A stretch of DNA of 64,000 nt from NCBI RefSeq assembly GCF_026914265.1, contig NC_069135.1:7643001-7707000 (forward strand), read 5' to 3'. Source of the DNA: Mya arenaria (lineage: Eukaryota; Mollusca; Bivalvia; Myida; Myidae). How positions within the stretch are numbered: the first letter of the stretch is position 1; every line of letters starts with the position of its first letter. Shown here one piece after another: positions 27,401 to 38,407 of the stretch. The position numbers were made by a program, and so were the translations under genes. The notes under the pieces are model-generated. The model ran no database searches and was not told where the DNA came from. It worked only from the letters and a program-made list of their open reading frames with translations.

Positions 27401-30400
27401 AAAGAAATACAAAAAGTAAGAAGCCATCTCTCTATTGTCAATTATTATTAATAGTATTACTTATGTTTTCGAATTCAAGTTTGGTCAGGTTTATTTCTCT
27501 CAATCAATGCTACTATGAGTCGTATCGGCCTGTTGGGCCCGATCAAAAAAACACATTTCTTACGAAACAGAAATCTACCAATACTTGTTTTCAGGAAAAT
27601 TGGACATGAATCTGACCTTGACAGCGGAATCGCGTCTATGCAGAAAGGAAAGAAAGGAAAGAAAGGCAAGGGCGGCGAAGAGGAGACGGCGCTCGACCGT
27701 CAGCGCCGGAAGGAGGGCAAGCGTAACAACGACAGCGACAGTGAGTACAGCTATAAGAGCCACGTAAGCGCCGGTGGCACACGCCACGTTCAGCGGCGAC
27801 GTAAACGCGCTGACGGTACGTATAGCGACGCGGAATCGTATCATAGTAGTCAAGATGAGGAAGGTGCTAAGCGTCGACGTCAGCGACGTCGTGAACGTGA
27901 ACATCAAAACAGTGCTCATAGTTATTACAGTGTTGTCAGTGAGGGTGGGACGCGTCATGTCCGCCGTCGACGTAAACGTGACGACGGAACCTACAGTGGC
28001 AGTGAAAGCTATCATAGTGCTGACAGTGACAAACCTGGTGGAAGACTCGCGGAAAAGAAACGAAAAGAAAAGGAAGCAAAAGCAAAGGCTGAAAAGAAGG
28101 GAAAGAAAAAGCGGGGCGGAAGCGGAAGTGATTATAGTTACACCAGTGAAATTAGTGAGGGAGGAACTCGCCGGGTTACTAGGAAGAAGAAGATAAGGGA
28201 CGCACAGGGGAATGTGATAGGGTATGGTGACGCCGAGTCCTTCTCAGAGTCAGATGAAAGGTAAGCTGTGTGGACTGTGTGGTTTAATAGCTACGTGTAG
28301 TATTGACAAGTATGCAAGAATCAAGAAATCGACAACATGTCATGAACTAATGCTAAATCTATACTTACAGTTGAGTTGGAAATATGTTTGACATTATTAG
28401 TTAGCCACATTGTCACGATGGACTTAAAAGCTGTCTATCGGTATTACCTTTTTATGTGTGAAATCTAGACTGTTTGCATGTTTTGCTAGTTCATATAATG
28501 CATGTTGATGTAGAGTTGCCCGTGATCGTATATGGATATGTTCACGTTTTCCCATTGCCCATTAATCTGTTTATATCTCCTGATACACCATTCCCGCATG
28601 TCATAATTCATTCCTCTGACCTCAATGTTATCGTCCTCCTATTCCCACCCCAGTGTTTACTCCGAGGTCTCCGACGGAAAAGGCGGCAAAATGCTCGTGA
28701 AAAAACAGAAACTCACCAGCAAACAGAAAACAGAGGCCAAAATTAAAGCAAAAGCAGAAGCAAAGGCGAAGGAGAAGATTGGCCAGATCAAAGGAGGGAA
28801 GTTCAAAGACGTGGGAGATTTCAGTGACGCCTCGACCGCCTCTGACGACGTGGACCTGGAGAATATGACAGAGGAGGAGAAGGCCGCCTACTTCAAAGGC
28901 AAAGCGGAGCGGAAGGCGGCGCGGGAGGCCAGGCGACGCGAGAAATACGGGGATAAATACGACCTGATGGTGGAGAAACAGAAAGAGTTTGTACCCTCTG
29001 TTTATGCCCAGTAGCATCCGTCTCATCCATTTGCATTTTTATAGTTTGAAAATTTTCGGTCGACTAAGTTGCATACATATTACATTGTTAAAAACATTCA
29101 GTTCTTTATAGATTAAAATGGTAAAACCATTTTGAAAATGTAAATGGATGGTTTTGTTTCTATATATCCACCTTATGTCATCATAACAAAGTTCAAAGCC
29201 TAGTATACACGATGCTAGTTTGCGATTTTAGTGTACGAATCAGTGCTAGTTCATTCTTAAAAGGAGGGAATTAAAAAAAAAACTAAAATAAAATTATTGC
29301 ATTTAAAGCCTTTTGTTGGTTAGATCGTGCATTTGGAGCATTGATTAACAACAAGCAGGTGCACCCTTGTGGGCGCGCGCCCCAACGACTAAACATATTT
29401 GCTCATTATATTGACTTTCCCCCAAGAAATCCTCCCTCACTGGATTCTCTACTGGTCCATGTCTACACCATGAGCTCGTGCTTTCATAGGAAATATAACA
29501 CAAGAAGAACAACTATGTTTAGATAATATCAAGCTATACTGAGATCCTGTTTTAAGTAAATGAAATAAAGCTTTAACTAAATTAGAAGTAAAAACTGTCA
29601 TTTATTAGTGTTATCTTGACCTCGGCACATTAAAGTGTCAAATTGATCTTGATTGCAAATATGCTTAAGGATACAGTAATACATACACATATTTAAACTG
29701 TCCCCTGGAAGTATGTATTGCCCATTTTGTCAGAAACTAGCCCTAGGAAATATGTTTCGCCCATGTGTACAGAAACTGGTCCTTAAGGAAGTATATATGT
29801 ATTGTCCATATATACAGGTTAAAGAAGTTGAAGAAGCTCCAGGAGTTACGAGAGAAAGGCCTTATAAGCCCGAGCAGTGACTGGTCCATAGACTCCGACA
29901 CGGGAGAACCAGTCAGGAAGTCAGTCAAGAAAGAGTGAGTTCCCATGACCTTTATTCAAAATATATATTCGTGAATAAACACATGTTTAAAACGCGATAA
30001 GCACAAAAAGTAATTGGCCAAATTTCACGTTTTATTAACATTCATTTATAAGAAAAACTAAACATAGAGGAATATATCTATATATCTAATAGAACTATTT
30101 TATATATTTGTTATACCCAACTTGTCTGCCCTTTACCCTGTTTCGATATTGCAGACCAAAGGGAGAAAATATAATAATGGATGATAATTATCTATGTATT
30201 TTATTTACCAAATTTGGTATTAAAGTTATCAAAAACAACACTGAACACCAATGACACCAATAAATGCATTACCATTTAAAACAATAACTTGTTCAACTTT
30301 ATTAACTATGATTAGTATGCTCATTATATTTTCGTCCTGAAAGTAAATGAGGTTTAAAAATCAAATAGTTTGTATCAGTTTCTCAGCACTCTCTAGAACA

Positions 30401-33400
30401 GTTTGGCCAAAGCATACGCGTTTATATAAACAGTTTTTTTTAATGATTTCCCATTCATTGGGATGCTTCAACATGTGCATTTTCTGTGTATATTTACCAA
30501 AATTATTATTTTGTATGACTTTCTCATACGGAACAATAAGATAATACAGTATGTTTGTAATATGAAGGAAATAAAGTTTGTACTTCTGTGGTGGCATGCC
30601 ATACAAATTCAGCATCCTACACTCTGGGCTAGATATGACTTATCGTTGAAAAAGTATTCAAAAAATTTCAAAAAGATTGTTATCCTTAAATCATCTTTCA
30701 GAAGGGTACCATATGAATGGTACAATTTACAGACCATTATCTAGCTACATGCAATAAAGGCACGGTATGAGTTGTAATACGAAAATTTTCTCCTAGTACT
30801 AACATTCAGAATAACACTTTTGTACGTTTCGATCTCTTAAGCCTGAATTCGCTTTCAGAGCTAAGAAGCAGAAGATCCTCCAGGACCTCCGTGAGAAGGG
30901 GCTGATAAGCCCGTCCAGTGACTGGACTGTCGACTCGGAGGGAAACCCCGTCAGAATCAGCGAGCTCGTGTACATATATAAGTCTTTTTTTTCCATTTTC
31001 ACACATGGTTTGACTGCATGCGTCTTTCGCTCGTTTAGTCTGCGTTCAGGCACACTAGGTCACACTAGCATTTAATGTTGATAGTAAGCGTTTGTGAATG
31101 CACTTAATTATGCTATAACTCAGAATTGGAAGGTTGCAGGAACACAACAGTCACTTTATTCAGAAGTATTAATAATGCATTTGTTAATTGAATATTAATA
31201 TACAAGCTGTTTAAGACATTGCAAACCTTTTCTGCTGTTTTCAGGAAGCAGGGAAAACGGAAGAAGAAGGACGGCCATGAAGGGGACGATGAAAGCGACG
31301 AGAGTAAGTCACATTACTGCAATTATTATGCCAATCACACTTAAATAGATGTCTGAATTGTGACGAACAATGCAAACCTAGAAAATATTTAAGAATGATT
31401 TGTTTCTTCAAAACAACATAAGGAAAGGTATATTTTACTTATGATCTAGATCATATTAAATTCAATAAAATAGTGTTTGCAATACGTATAGATTAAGGGC
31501 ATGAATTCATAACTTTAATATGCATGGTCTATGCTTTGTGTTCTGATTGTGTTTGTCCGAGTGTGTTCCAGTCGCTACAGTTTTGTTGCTAGATCTGTGG
31601 TCCATTTCTGATCTATTAAGCTTTTCTCTGACAAGAAAAAAGGAAATAACCGCACGATGAAGATGTTGTCTTGTGCTGTTAATGTTAGATCAGAATTAAC
31701 AGTTTAACACTAGATCCGTTTTCTATTGCTACTTTTAACACGAAATAACCGCTTTACCGTATAGATTTTGCGCTTACAGATGGCCGAAAACGTTTTTGTT
31801 TTGCTTTTTGCTTGTTTCGCAGAGTCTTAGTTTGGTAGAGGCTAGCCGCAGTGTGGTAAGTGACTAACTTCATTTTTACTTATATGTTATTTTCTTTGAT
31901 CCGAATTTTTTGTAGATGCTTGACATAGTAGCTAATAACTAGATGTTGCTTCACTCTCCTGCTTTATTAACAAAGAACGGCTTTTTACATGTAACAGCTC
32001 TCAAACAGAGACTCATAGACACTAAAAATTATATCAAACTAGACATGCTCTTGACCAATACAGTAAATAAAAGTATTAATTCCGGATTTTCATGGAAACT
32101 ATAGGTGAGTACGACCCGGTGACTGGGAAGAAGATTAATAAGAAGGGTAAAAACAAAACACACAGACCGGGAGACGCTGGGCCTGACGATTACGAATATG
32201 TGAGTAAACATTTCCTCTCGAGACTGCTTGTTCAGGAAAGACAGTACGACATGTCTTAGCTTTGTTCTTTGTCTGGTTAAACAAGAAATGGCAATAAAAT
32301 AAACCACAATAGTTCATTAAACTGAAATGTGTGTATATTGATGGAACATTGTTGCATTTACTTTCACTATATAACTGTGACAACACATAGGGTTAGTAAA
32401 GCGCAAGAAATTTATGGCGTTTAACATGTTTTCATGTGTTGTTTTAGGAATATGATGATCAAGGAAGAGTGATTAGAAAGAAGAAGAAAGGAGCGGTATG
32501 CATTATGTCTTTATCATATATAGTTTGTTCTAGAAACGTATCAATCAAACACCAATGGTGAGATTTGTAAGGATCTTATACGATATGATATATATAATAT
32601 ATAAGTATGATCACAAATAAGTCTTTTCACAAGTTGAAAATCGAATTTCTGAAATTAAATACTAGGTCTAGAGATTATTTTGTGTTTTTCCAGGACGGCG
32701 ACAGCGGGTCGGAATACGACTATGAATATGGTAAGGAGCCGGTTTGTTACACGTGTTTTGAAATTTTAATAATTATAGTAGTAATTAAGGGGTATCAAAA
32801 ATACTGTATTTAAGTGCGTGTTTACTAATACAGTCGAAACACTTTGGCTCGATATAGCAGGGACCGGCAAAAGTAATTCGATCCTCGCGTATATCGAGCC
32901 AAGCGGTAATGCTTACAAAGAGTTATTCAAAATCGGTATTTTACATCCAGTTCGAGCCAACGAGGAAATCGAGCCAAGCGATATCGAGCCAACGGGTTTT
33001 GACTGTACATGTACTTTATTACAACACTATTTAAATAACAGATGTATGAACTGTATTAAATATTCATCTCTTTGTCACAGATGTATGAAATGTATAACAT
33101 ATTTATCCCTCAAGGTCATAGATGTATGAAATGTATAACATAATCATCCCTTGGACATAGATGTATGAAATGTATAACATATGCAACTCTTTGTCACAGA
33201 TGAAGATGGAAATGTCAGAGTTGTCAAAAGACAGAAAAGTCCAAAGAAGTTCGGAGGTTTGTATTTTAAATCAATTTCGATTTGTTCATCTTTCGTGAAG
33301 AGAAACTATAATTCATAATACAACGTCATGACGCCGTTGCTTTTATCTTATAAAATTACTTAATCGTTAATTTAGAATAAATTATGTATGTCATTTTTTA

Positions 33401-36400
33401 TTCTCTTTGATATTGCGCATCGTTTTAATGCATCTAACGTTATAAGATTATCTTTGGCTTAACACGTCATGTACTGGTGAGGGTAGACTACCCCCTACAG
33501 AGTTCCGAATTCCTCCTTTACACCGCTTAGTTGGTGCGGTGGGGTCTGGCTTAGTGAGCTTAGCTTAATCTTGTTATACGGGACTTAAGAAGTTTCGAGA
33601 AATTTGGCATAGGTCATAATGTAGCCATTGAAAGTGGACAAACCATATGAACACTAAAAACAAGTCACATTTTGAAGCTTTCTCTTAAGGCGGTGAAGAA
33701 GATGCGCAGTTTGAAGTAGGAGCGGACGGCAAGATTCGTCTCCGAGATGGCAAGAAAAAGATTGACCTGTCCAAACTCACGGACGATGATCTACGCAAGT
33801 TGGGCATTGACCCCACACTGGATAAGAAAGAAATCGCCAGGTTACTTAAGGAGAGATTTGGAGGGGACATACATATAACTGACGGAGACAAGGTGATACC
33901 CACAAAGCGCGCTAGTGAATTTGGAAGTGATGCAAACACGGATGATCTAGCCAACGACGAGGATTTGGACGTCACTACATGTAAGTCTCTGTAGTTTAAT
34001 CAGTAGAAAGTCAGTTTTTGGCTTAGAAGGCAATGAAAAACCTAAACATGTATTTCGAACATGCATATCATGTAAATGGGTTCAATGCTGGGTACATAAA
34101 AAGCATATCGCGATTACAGTTTAGTTTGATAAGATTGTTGTTAATGGACGCATTCGGCAAGGAGACGTTAAATCCGCATTGCTTAAATTACATGCAGCCT
34201 TTCATAGGCATGCAATTACGATATGTTTAAAACATACTTACAATGCATAACCCGCGGTGTGTACATGCAGTGCGGGGAATCAAGAAGGTGAACGTTGTAT
34301 GGAAGCGTGGAGGCAAGAAGCTGCAGGACCATATGAAGAAGATCCTGGAACAGAGCAAACTCAAGGAGGATGACTATGCCAAGGACCTGGATGAAAAGGG
34401 TAAAACACCGTTCTTTCATTGTCGTATCGCATGGCTTTGAGATATCTCATAGCGTTTATAAAATCATGATAATAGATAAAGATCAATGTCAATAAGTCGT
34501 GGAGATTGTTGGTGCAGTGATGGCTTTGCGTGAGTAACGAAACAATCGTCAGATATTTTAAGCAACAAAAGTACCGCCCACGGTTTTAAAAATGCTATGA
34601 GCGGTTGACTGATAGTTGAATGCACGTGTATACGTTCATTGTTTTTTTACAGGAGATATAGATTTCCTTACCCATTACAAACTAGTCGACCCCGGACTTA
34701 TCGAGACTTACGCCAGGGCATTTGTTGTCGAGGATGACGATTTCAACACCGTCATATCAGCAAAGGTTAGAACGTTCAAGTCAAAACCGATAACCATGGC
34801 TTTAACAAAGGCGATTACCATGGCGTTTTGTTTGCTTTCTTAATTTATTGTATCACTGAATGTAACAGCTTAATTAATCTAAGGTATATTATGATACACA
34901 ATCTTTCCAGGAACATTATTGAGTTTATGTTTAGAATTTGTTTGAAATCTGAAATTTTGTCTAAATATGGAAGGGTTAAACGGGCAGCCACATGTACAAT
35001 ACACTCTTTCATTTTCAGGAAACGAGACAAGCTTTGGAAGGCGTGCCAAGTGTACAGCAGTTGACACACAAACAGTTTGAATACGTTTTTAAGGTAGATA
35101 AGAGGCTCATTGAATTCAATGGGTTCGATTGATTTAAAGATCTTATTATTGATTAGCATATAACATGAACCATTTTAACGCAATCGTTAACGTAAACCTT
35201 TTAAAACAAATATATTTTTCCAGGTTTTGAAAATAGATGATGCGTCCCAAGTTACGTTTAGAATGTTTGCCGTTATCACCGCACTATGCGAAAGGGTGAC
35301 CAAGATGGAGTAAGTGCTGTTACATTTTCGTTTGCATTTCCCAATTATAATATTCGTTCTGCTTTATTTTAAGAGTTTTACTTAAGATATTGAATAAAAA
35401 ATGAAATTGTCGAAGGCTCAAAGTTGTAAACAATGTGCACTTACATCAAATTTGTTACATAAACTTTAGAGTTGAATTTCATACAATCTGTTCAATTATA
35501 TGTCGTGTGTGTTTATTGTACACGGCAACTAGTAATATCTGTCATTGTTTTTTTTTCATTTTTTGTTTATGAAAGATTAAACACTTAGGCACATATTGCA
35601 CCCTTCATTCCCTTTTAGTCCCCTGAGTAAGTACCTGCTGGAGATCAGCGACTTGTTGGACATTCAGCGCAAGATGGAGTTGTACAAGGCGATGTTCTAC
35701 TGCAACGCGGAGTCGGACCGTGACGCCAACTTCATCAAGGCGGAATCACTCAGGATCGAGCTGATTGCCGGAGGGCTGAACTGGAAACAACAGGACTTCA
35801 TCATGGATAGGCTGCAGCCTAACGCATTTTTGGAGGTAGGGAAATGCTTAACTGTAATAAAAACAGATTTGTAATATTCAAAAGATAATTGTACAAAATG
35901 AAAAAGCGGAGAACGCAAAAAATGTTGGATTTAGTTTGAACAGTATTTTTATTTCAAGTTTGCATATACAAGTTATTTTAACAACAATACAAAGAATAAG
36001 GATTGGAAAACAAGTTACTAGAAACGTATGTAAATTCCTTTACTAATGTTGGATTTATATGTAAAAAGGCGAACAGGAATGCTCAAGTCTAGAAATTGGT
36101 CCATATCGAATAAAACATTTGGGGTAAGATCAACGTTACAACAATGTTTTAATATTTATTTCTCCAGATATCATTCCTGGATTATTTGTGTTACGTACCC
36201 CTATTCCTATCGATGCACGAAAACATCGTGGACAATCCTCTGGACATGCGCGATGACAAGTATGACCACATGATGCGCAAGCCGTCCGGGGGACACAGGC
36301 AGAGGGACATGAACCCGCTAGGTACGAGCTGATGTGTGCTAAGTGTTTTCATCAAGGTTTTTTACACATCACGAAATAATCATGGGCGGGATGGGTCATT

Positions 36401-37225
36401 TGTTCCAATGTTTATTTGATTTTGTGATTAAAAATTCATTTAAAATTTTAACCTAGATACTATTTCACTAAAAGTCTTGATCTTACGATGTTTTGCCTTG
36501 AAACCGTTAGTAAGTTACTATATGCATAAAGATAAGCTTAATGAAAGACTTTAGGTCTATGTAGGGTAATGACACCGTTATGAAAAAGCCCTGATTGTTG
36601 GTAACGCATGCCACATGTTCAAAGGGGTGAGTAAAGTCAAGCTACACGTAACTTCGAAGAATTTAATATAAGCTGCAGTTCAGAAATAGAAAAGGAAAAT
36701 ACTTGTGCAAAATCCCTACATACCGTACACACGCTTAATTAGCCAAGTTTATTTCCCTTTCCTTAGGACACCCGCTGAATCGGGCCTCGGTGTTCCAACT
36801 GCGGTCCCAGGCACAGGACCTTCTGGATGGAAAGATTAAACCGGATGACCTTAAGGATGAGAAGAGGAAGCTGCTGGAGAAAGTCGCCACGTATGCCATC
36901 TTCTTCAATTGCTATGTCTTTTGTTTAAAGCATTCGTTACTTGTAGGAGGAGTGTATTCATTTGGTCATATTGGAAAACTTGAAAATGCTTGGTCCAATA
37001 AATGCATTTTACTCCTTGGGACTATGAGTAAACCGTTATAAACAGAGCTTTGTCTGCACTTTTAAGAACATGTATGTGCATTGGTAAATTTAAGCTGAAG
37101 TTGATTAATTAAGTTGTTGACCGTTCTTGAATGTAATGTGTTGCAATTTCAGTTTGCCAAAGATGATAGAAGAGGAGCATATAGACATCAAGTCTGACAG
37201 CCCGCCTCCAATGATCTGGTCTTGA
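12492..37225 (+). CDS. Gene A: repeat protein with C-terminal EF-hand-like module, long isoform (~1331 aa)
   Basis: Spliced model in which all junctions keep one open frame (3996 nt with stop): 12492-12636, 16917-16999, 21723-21824, 22944-23003, 24536-24616, 24849-24900, 26118-27053, 27331-27415, 27595-28260, 29818-29934, 30859-30969, 31245-31303, 32105-32199, 32448-32495, 32694-32730, 33200-33256, 33690-33980, 34271-34399, 34653-34765, 35019-35093, 35224-35309, 35619-35835, 36168-36321, 36767-36890, 37153-37225. The least certain donor is at 30969. Order: Ser/Pro-rich N-terminus (aa 1-174), five RTKSGR repeats (175-486), GGTR basic repeats (515-737), two LREKGLISPSSDW exons, a Lys/Asp/Tyr-rich linker with YEYDDQGRVIRKKKK, a FEVGADGK domain, then two EF-hand-like pairs. 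No signal peptide or membrane segment is seen, so an intracellular protein is inferred. I do not recognise the family, and calcium binding is an inference. Confidence 0.85.
15795..16454. repeat. 83-bp minisatellite, 8 copies, in gene A intron 1
   Basis: Eight head-to-tail copies of an 82-83-bp unit starting GTCAAGCTGTGTTCCAAATG and containing GACACGTGCCCCGTGAGGTA. Every copy keeps a perfect CACGTG hexamer. The last copy is shortened. Confidence 0.95.
18763..19733. repeat. 39-bp minisatellite (~25 copies) in gene A intron 2
   Basis: Core unit AGTCTAACTCCGAGTGTATA followed by GAGTCAGAC and a variable 10-bp linker. A left block (18763-19150) uses a GTGCGT linker, a right block (about 19337-19733) uses CATGCATGA or CACGCATGA, and the middle has irregular 43-44-bp copies. 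Because 39 is 13 codons, both blocks are open on both strands (plus-strand peptide SNSECIESD, minus-strand SDSIHSELD). The two blocks are in different frames and have no splice support, so I call a repeat and not a gene. Confidence 0.93.
20446..21375 (+). CDS. Nested intronless ORF in gene A intron 2, unknown function (309 aa)
   Basis: The open frame begins at 20389, directly after an in-frame TGA. I prefer the second ATG at 20446, whose context (AAAATGG) is better. The protein is Lys/Arg/Ser/Thr-rich and probably largely disordered. A Pro-rich VPPNTPKRKDR segment lies near the middle, a very basic helix (REAKRKRRKELKREIEKNR) follows, and the C-terminus is more ordered (APGWGSRTLDIRVLERMAR). 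A TATA-like stretch lies about 40 bp before the first ATG, and AATAAA lies 57 bp after the stop. It sits on the same strand between gene A exons 2 and 3, which join in phase 0 without it. It could instead be an alternative last exon of gene A or a retrogene. No family recognised. Confidence 0.55.
   Translation: MEKLELLTRSEISGEIMTRLTASSRLPLKTDKSFTNDSPRFKSTTMSQKSIAELSAIISKRRNAYNRQDFASNNIFKRQPSIRDSLTKPEAKYRLTAKQKERPLSEIVVPSDWKKRHWDVTPIEKAINGAPIERAPVPPNTPKRKDRISKRSHRYPDQNEGTIRPKQTRKEHTINEHEQENGIQSELDYISPLRSEMTNTTETLSKFDKLPSISSMGSESIKSETQKSQETNREAKRKRRKELKREIEKNRAMSAVGKISWTKDIASSTELSAPGWGSRTLDIRVLERMARESLGMDEVVSRLSCCHLG
21432..21437 (+). promoter_or_regulatory. Poly(A) signal after the nested ORF
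   Basis: AATAAA lies 57 bp downstream of the stop codon of the nested ORF. Confidence 0.5.
26118..27053 (+). CDS. Gene A exon 7: five tandem 62-residue RTKSGR repeats
   Basis: One 936-nt exon encodes five successive repeats of about 58-62 residues. Each starts with KxIKTYVRTKSGRLIEK, continues with an acidic helix-like EEDYDK segment and an ILKKYL motif, and ends with EGW or a close variant. RTKSGR is invariant in all five, while its codons differ between repeats, so this is an old duplication kept by selection and not a recent array. The exon enters in phase 1 and leaves in phase 1 (ATG G/GTAGGA). The repeat is absent from gene B within this window. I recognise no named domain. Confidence 0.9.
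27595..28260 (+). CDS. Gene A exon 9: GGTR basic repeats
   Basis: A 666-nt exon very rich in Arg, Lys, Ser and Asp. It holds three imperfect copies of a unit with the core VSEGGTRHVRRRRKRDDGTY followed by a Ser-rich stretch. The third copy is altered to EISEGGTRRVTRKKK with GNVIGYGD. The matching part of gene B is split over three exons. The Ser/acid and Arg blocks suggest a disordered, possibly phosphorylated and polyanion-binding segment, which is inference. The exon ends in phase 2 (GAAAG/GTAAGC), compatible with both the alternative last exon at 28654 and the next internal exon at 29818. Confidence 0.88.
28654..29014 (+). CDS. Gene A alternative terminal exon (short isoform, ~856 aa)
   Basis: Acceptor CCACCCCAG, then an open frame in phase with exon 9 that runs to TAG at 29012-29014. 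It encodes a Lys/Glu/Ala-rich helical segment ending in a basic RRREKYGDKYD block. AATAAA occurs at 29287-29292 and again near 29564. No donor in the exon has the phase needed for the exon at 29818, whereas exon 9 joins 29818 directly in phase. I therefore read it as a mutually exclusive last exon with its own polyadenylation site. Gene B has a homologous terminal exon (42305-42555), which supports function. Confidence 0.75.
29287..29292 (+). promoter_or_regulatory. Poly(A) signal of the gene A short isoform
   Basis: AATAAA lies about 270 bp after the stop of the alternative terminal exon. A second AATAAA near 29564 could serve a longer 3' UTR. Confidence 0.5.
29818..30969 (+). CDS. Gene A exon pair 10/11 (long form): duplicated LREKGLISPSSDW exons
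   Basis: Two neighbouring exons (29818-29934, 117 nt; 30859-30969, 111 nt, 3' end provisional) encode homologous peptides sharing LREKGLISPSSDW and a following D-rich strand-like GxPVR. Both enter and leave in phase 2, so either could be skipped without breaking the frame. Gene B has one diverged counterpart in its alternative branch (41863-41996, LKGLREDGEDLIPPNIDW). Confidence 0.8.
32831..33005. mobile_element. 175-bp MITE with 25-bp terminal inverted repeats
   Basis: Both ends read inward as CAGTC(G/A)AAAC followed by TTGGCTCGATAT, matching over 25 bp with three differences. TA flanks it on both sides (32829-32830 and 33006-33007), the target duplication of Tc1/mariner-type elements. It lies in the gene A intron between exons 32694-32730 and 33200-33256. 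It has no coding capacity. Confidence 0.75.
33032..33199 (+). repeat. Short tandem repeat duplicating a 3' splice site
   Basis: About four diverged copies of a 40-45-bp unit with AGATGTATGAAATGTATAAC. Two copies (33068-33080 and 33187-33199) carry the same acceptor string CTCTTTGTCACAG. Only the right one, next to exon 33200-33256, opens a frame; the left one would meet TGA almost at once. Confidence 0.7.
33690..34399 (+). CDS. Gene A FEVGADGK domain exons
   Basis: Exons 33690-33980 and 34271-34399 encode FEVGADGKIRLRDGKKKIDL, a Leu-rich helix with LGIDP, an acidic DLANDEDLDV segment, and a strand-loop-helix KVNVVWKRGGKKLQDHMKK. All these blocks recur in gene B at about 44508-46163, so this is a conserved folded unit. 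I do not recognise it. Confidence 0.82.
34653..36321 (+). CDS. Gene A C-terminal EF-hand-like module
   Basis: Exons 34653-34765, 35019-35093, 35224-35309, 35619-35835 and 36168-36321. The first loop (aa ~1079-1090, DDDFNTVISAKE) fits the EF-hand pattern: Asp at 1 and 3, Asn at 5, Ile at 8, Glu at 12. Thr replaces the usual Gly at 6. Helices flank it, and a second helix-loop-helix (VLKIDDASQVTFRMF) has lost the binding residues. A second pair follows, with a conserved SDRDANFI loop and an ISFLDYLCYVPLF segment. Glu 12 of the first loop is the first codon of an exon, as in gene B. Calcium binding by loop 1 is plausible and the other loops look structural. Confidence 0.65.
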
Positions 37226-38407
37226 CACCAATGAACTTCAGTAGATAGGATTTTAATTGATATATGATACGCAAATGACACATGTATACACTACACGTCT
37301 AAGCAACTGCTTAATTTGGGATACACTTATCGTAAAACTTTACAAATACGGCGTTGAACTTGTTCCATAAACTATTTGTATATAGACCAATAATTTTATT
37401 GTGCAAAGTATATATTTATTGTTAACTAGTTTTAATGGTATTGTTGGGTAGAAAACACCTAACACAGAGCAAATCAATGGCTCTCATAGAAGACATGTTG
37501 CAGTACACAGCTAAGGATCATCTCCAGCTGCCATAGCCAGCTGCCAGTACCCCTTATATCAAGGATTGTTAATTGTTTTAAATTTAACAATCGTTAAAGC
37601 ATACGCGCATCGCATCCTTATAATACAAGCATTGAGCATGCGGAATTCGATATTGAAAGGGAAGGACCCTTACGTTATCAAGAACGGCATGATCATTATG
37701 CGAAACGGTGGAACATACAATGTGTAGCTATTATTAATCTGAACAAATTTCATTCCATAATATATTCTTGGTTTCAGTCTCTTCCGCTTTAAATCATTTT
37801 ATGGATGTAGCTATTTCATGTTTCAACCAATATTATGACCTGTTTATTACAAGGTATTAATTTATCATATGCAGTACATGAATATAAAACTTATATAACA
37901 AACAATTTTTTATTTTTTATTATTTGACATGTGGGATATCCCACGCAATGTAACTTTCTTCAAAGATGATAATGTTTGGTACATTTAAAAACAAAACAGA
38001 TTGCAGGATTGTATCATGTTTTCTATACATTCAAATAACAATCAACGGTAGAAAGTGCACTATAATAAGCCACTGTTTTTGAAGGCATGCATCTTCTGTG
38101 TGCAAATGATTTTGGTGCAAATGATTTTGAGGCTTCAGCTTTGCATATTTGTTGTAAGCTTTTATTTTCTGAACTAAGTTACAAAAGGTTCATGTCAGAT
38201 GTAGTTTGTGCTATTGTACATATTTGTTCTTGTTAAGGATTTGCGAATCCCAGGTGTATTCCACATTGTGCCAACAGTCAGTAGGCCTTCTAGAGGTAGT
38301 ACCCTGTTTATTTGATTTTGTGCATATTTATACATAATATAAAGAGATGAGAGAGTGAATAAAGTTTGGAAAACAGGGTTGGTGTGTTCCTAAAGTGTTC
38401 TCTTTCA
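37226..38407. other. Presumed 3' UTR and downstream region of gene A
   Basis: No coding sequence. AATAAA at 38358-38363 is the first canonical poly(A) signal I find after the long-isoform stop and would imply a 3' UTR of about 1.1 kb. Confidence 0.4.
38358..38363 (+). promoter_or_regulatory. Possible poly(A) signal of the gene A long isoform
   Basis: Canonical AATAAA, about 1.13 kb after the stop at 37225 and just before the 39-bp minisatellite. Confidence 0.35.

Noticed and set aside
27575-28196. Open frames of up to 146 codons overlapping gene A exon 9
   Set aside because: Shadows of the Arg/Ser-rich exon. The frame that is in phase with the splice sites and shared with gene B is the real one.
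31799-31846. A gene A exon after the acceptor TTTCGCAG
   Set aside because: In the required phase it meets TAG after one codon. The exon at 32105 continues the frame instead.
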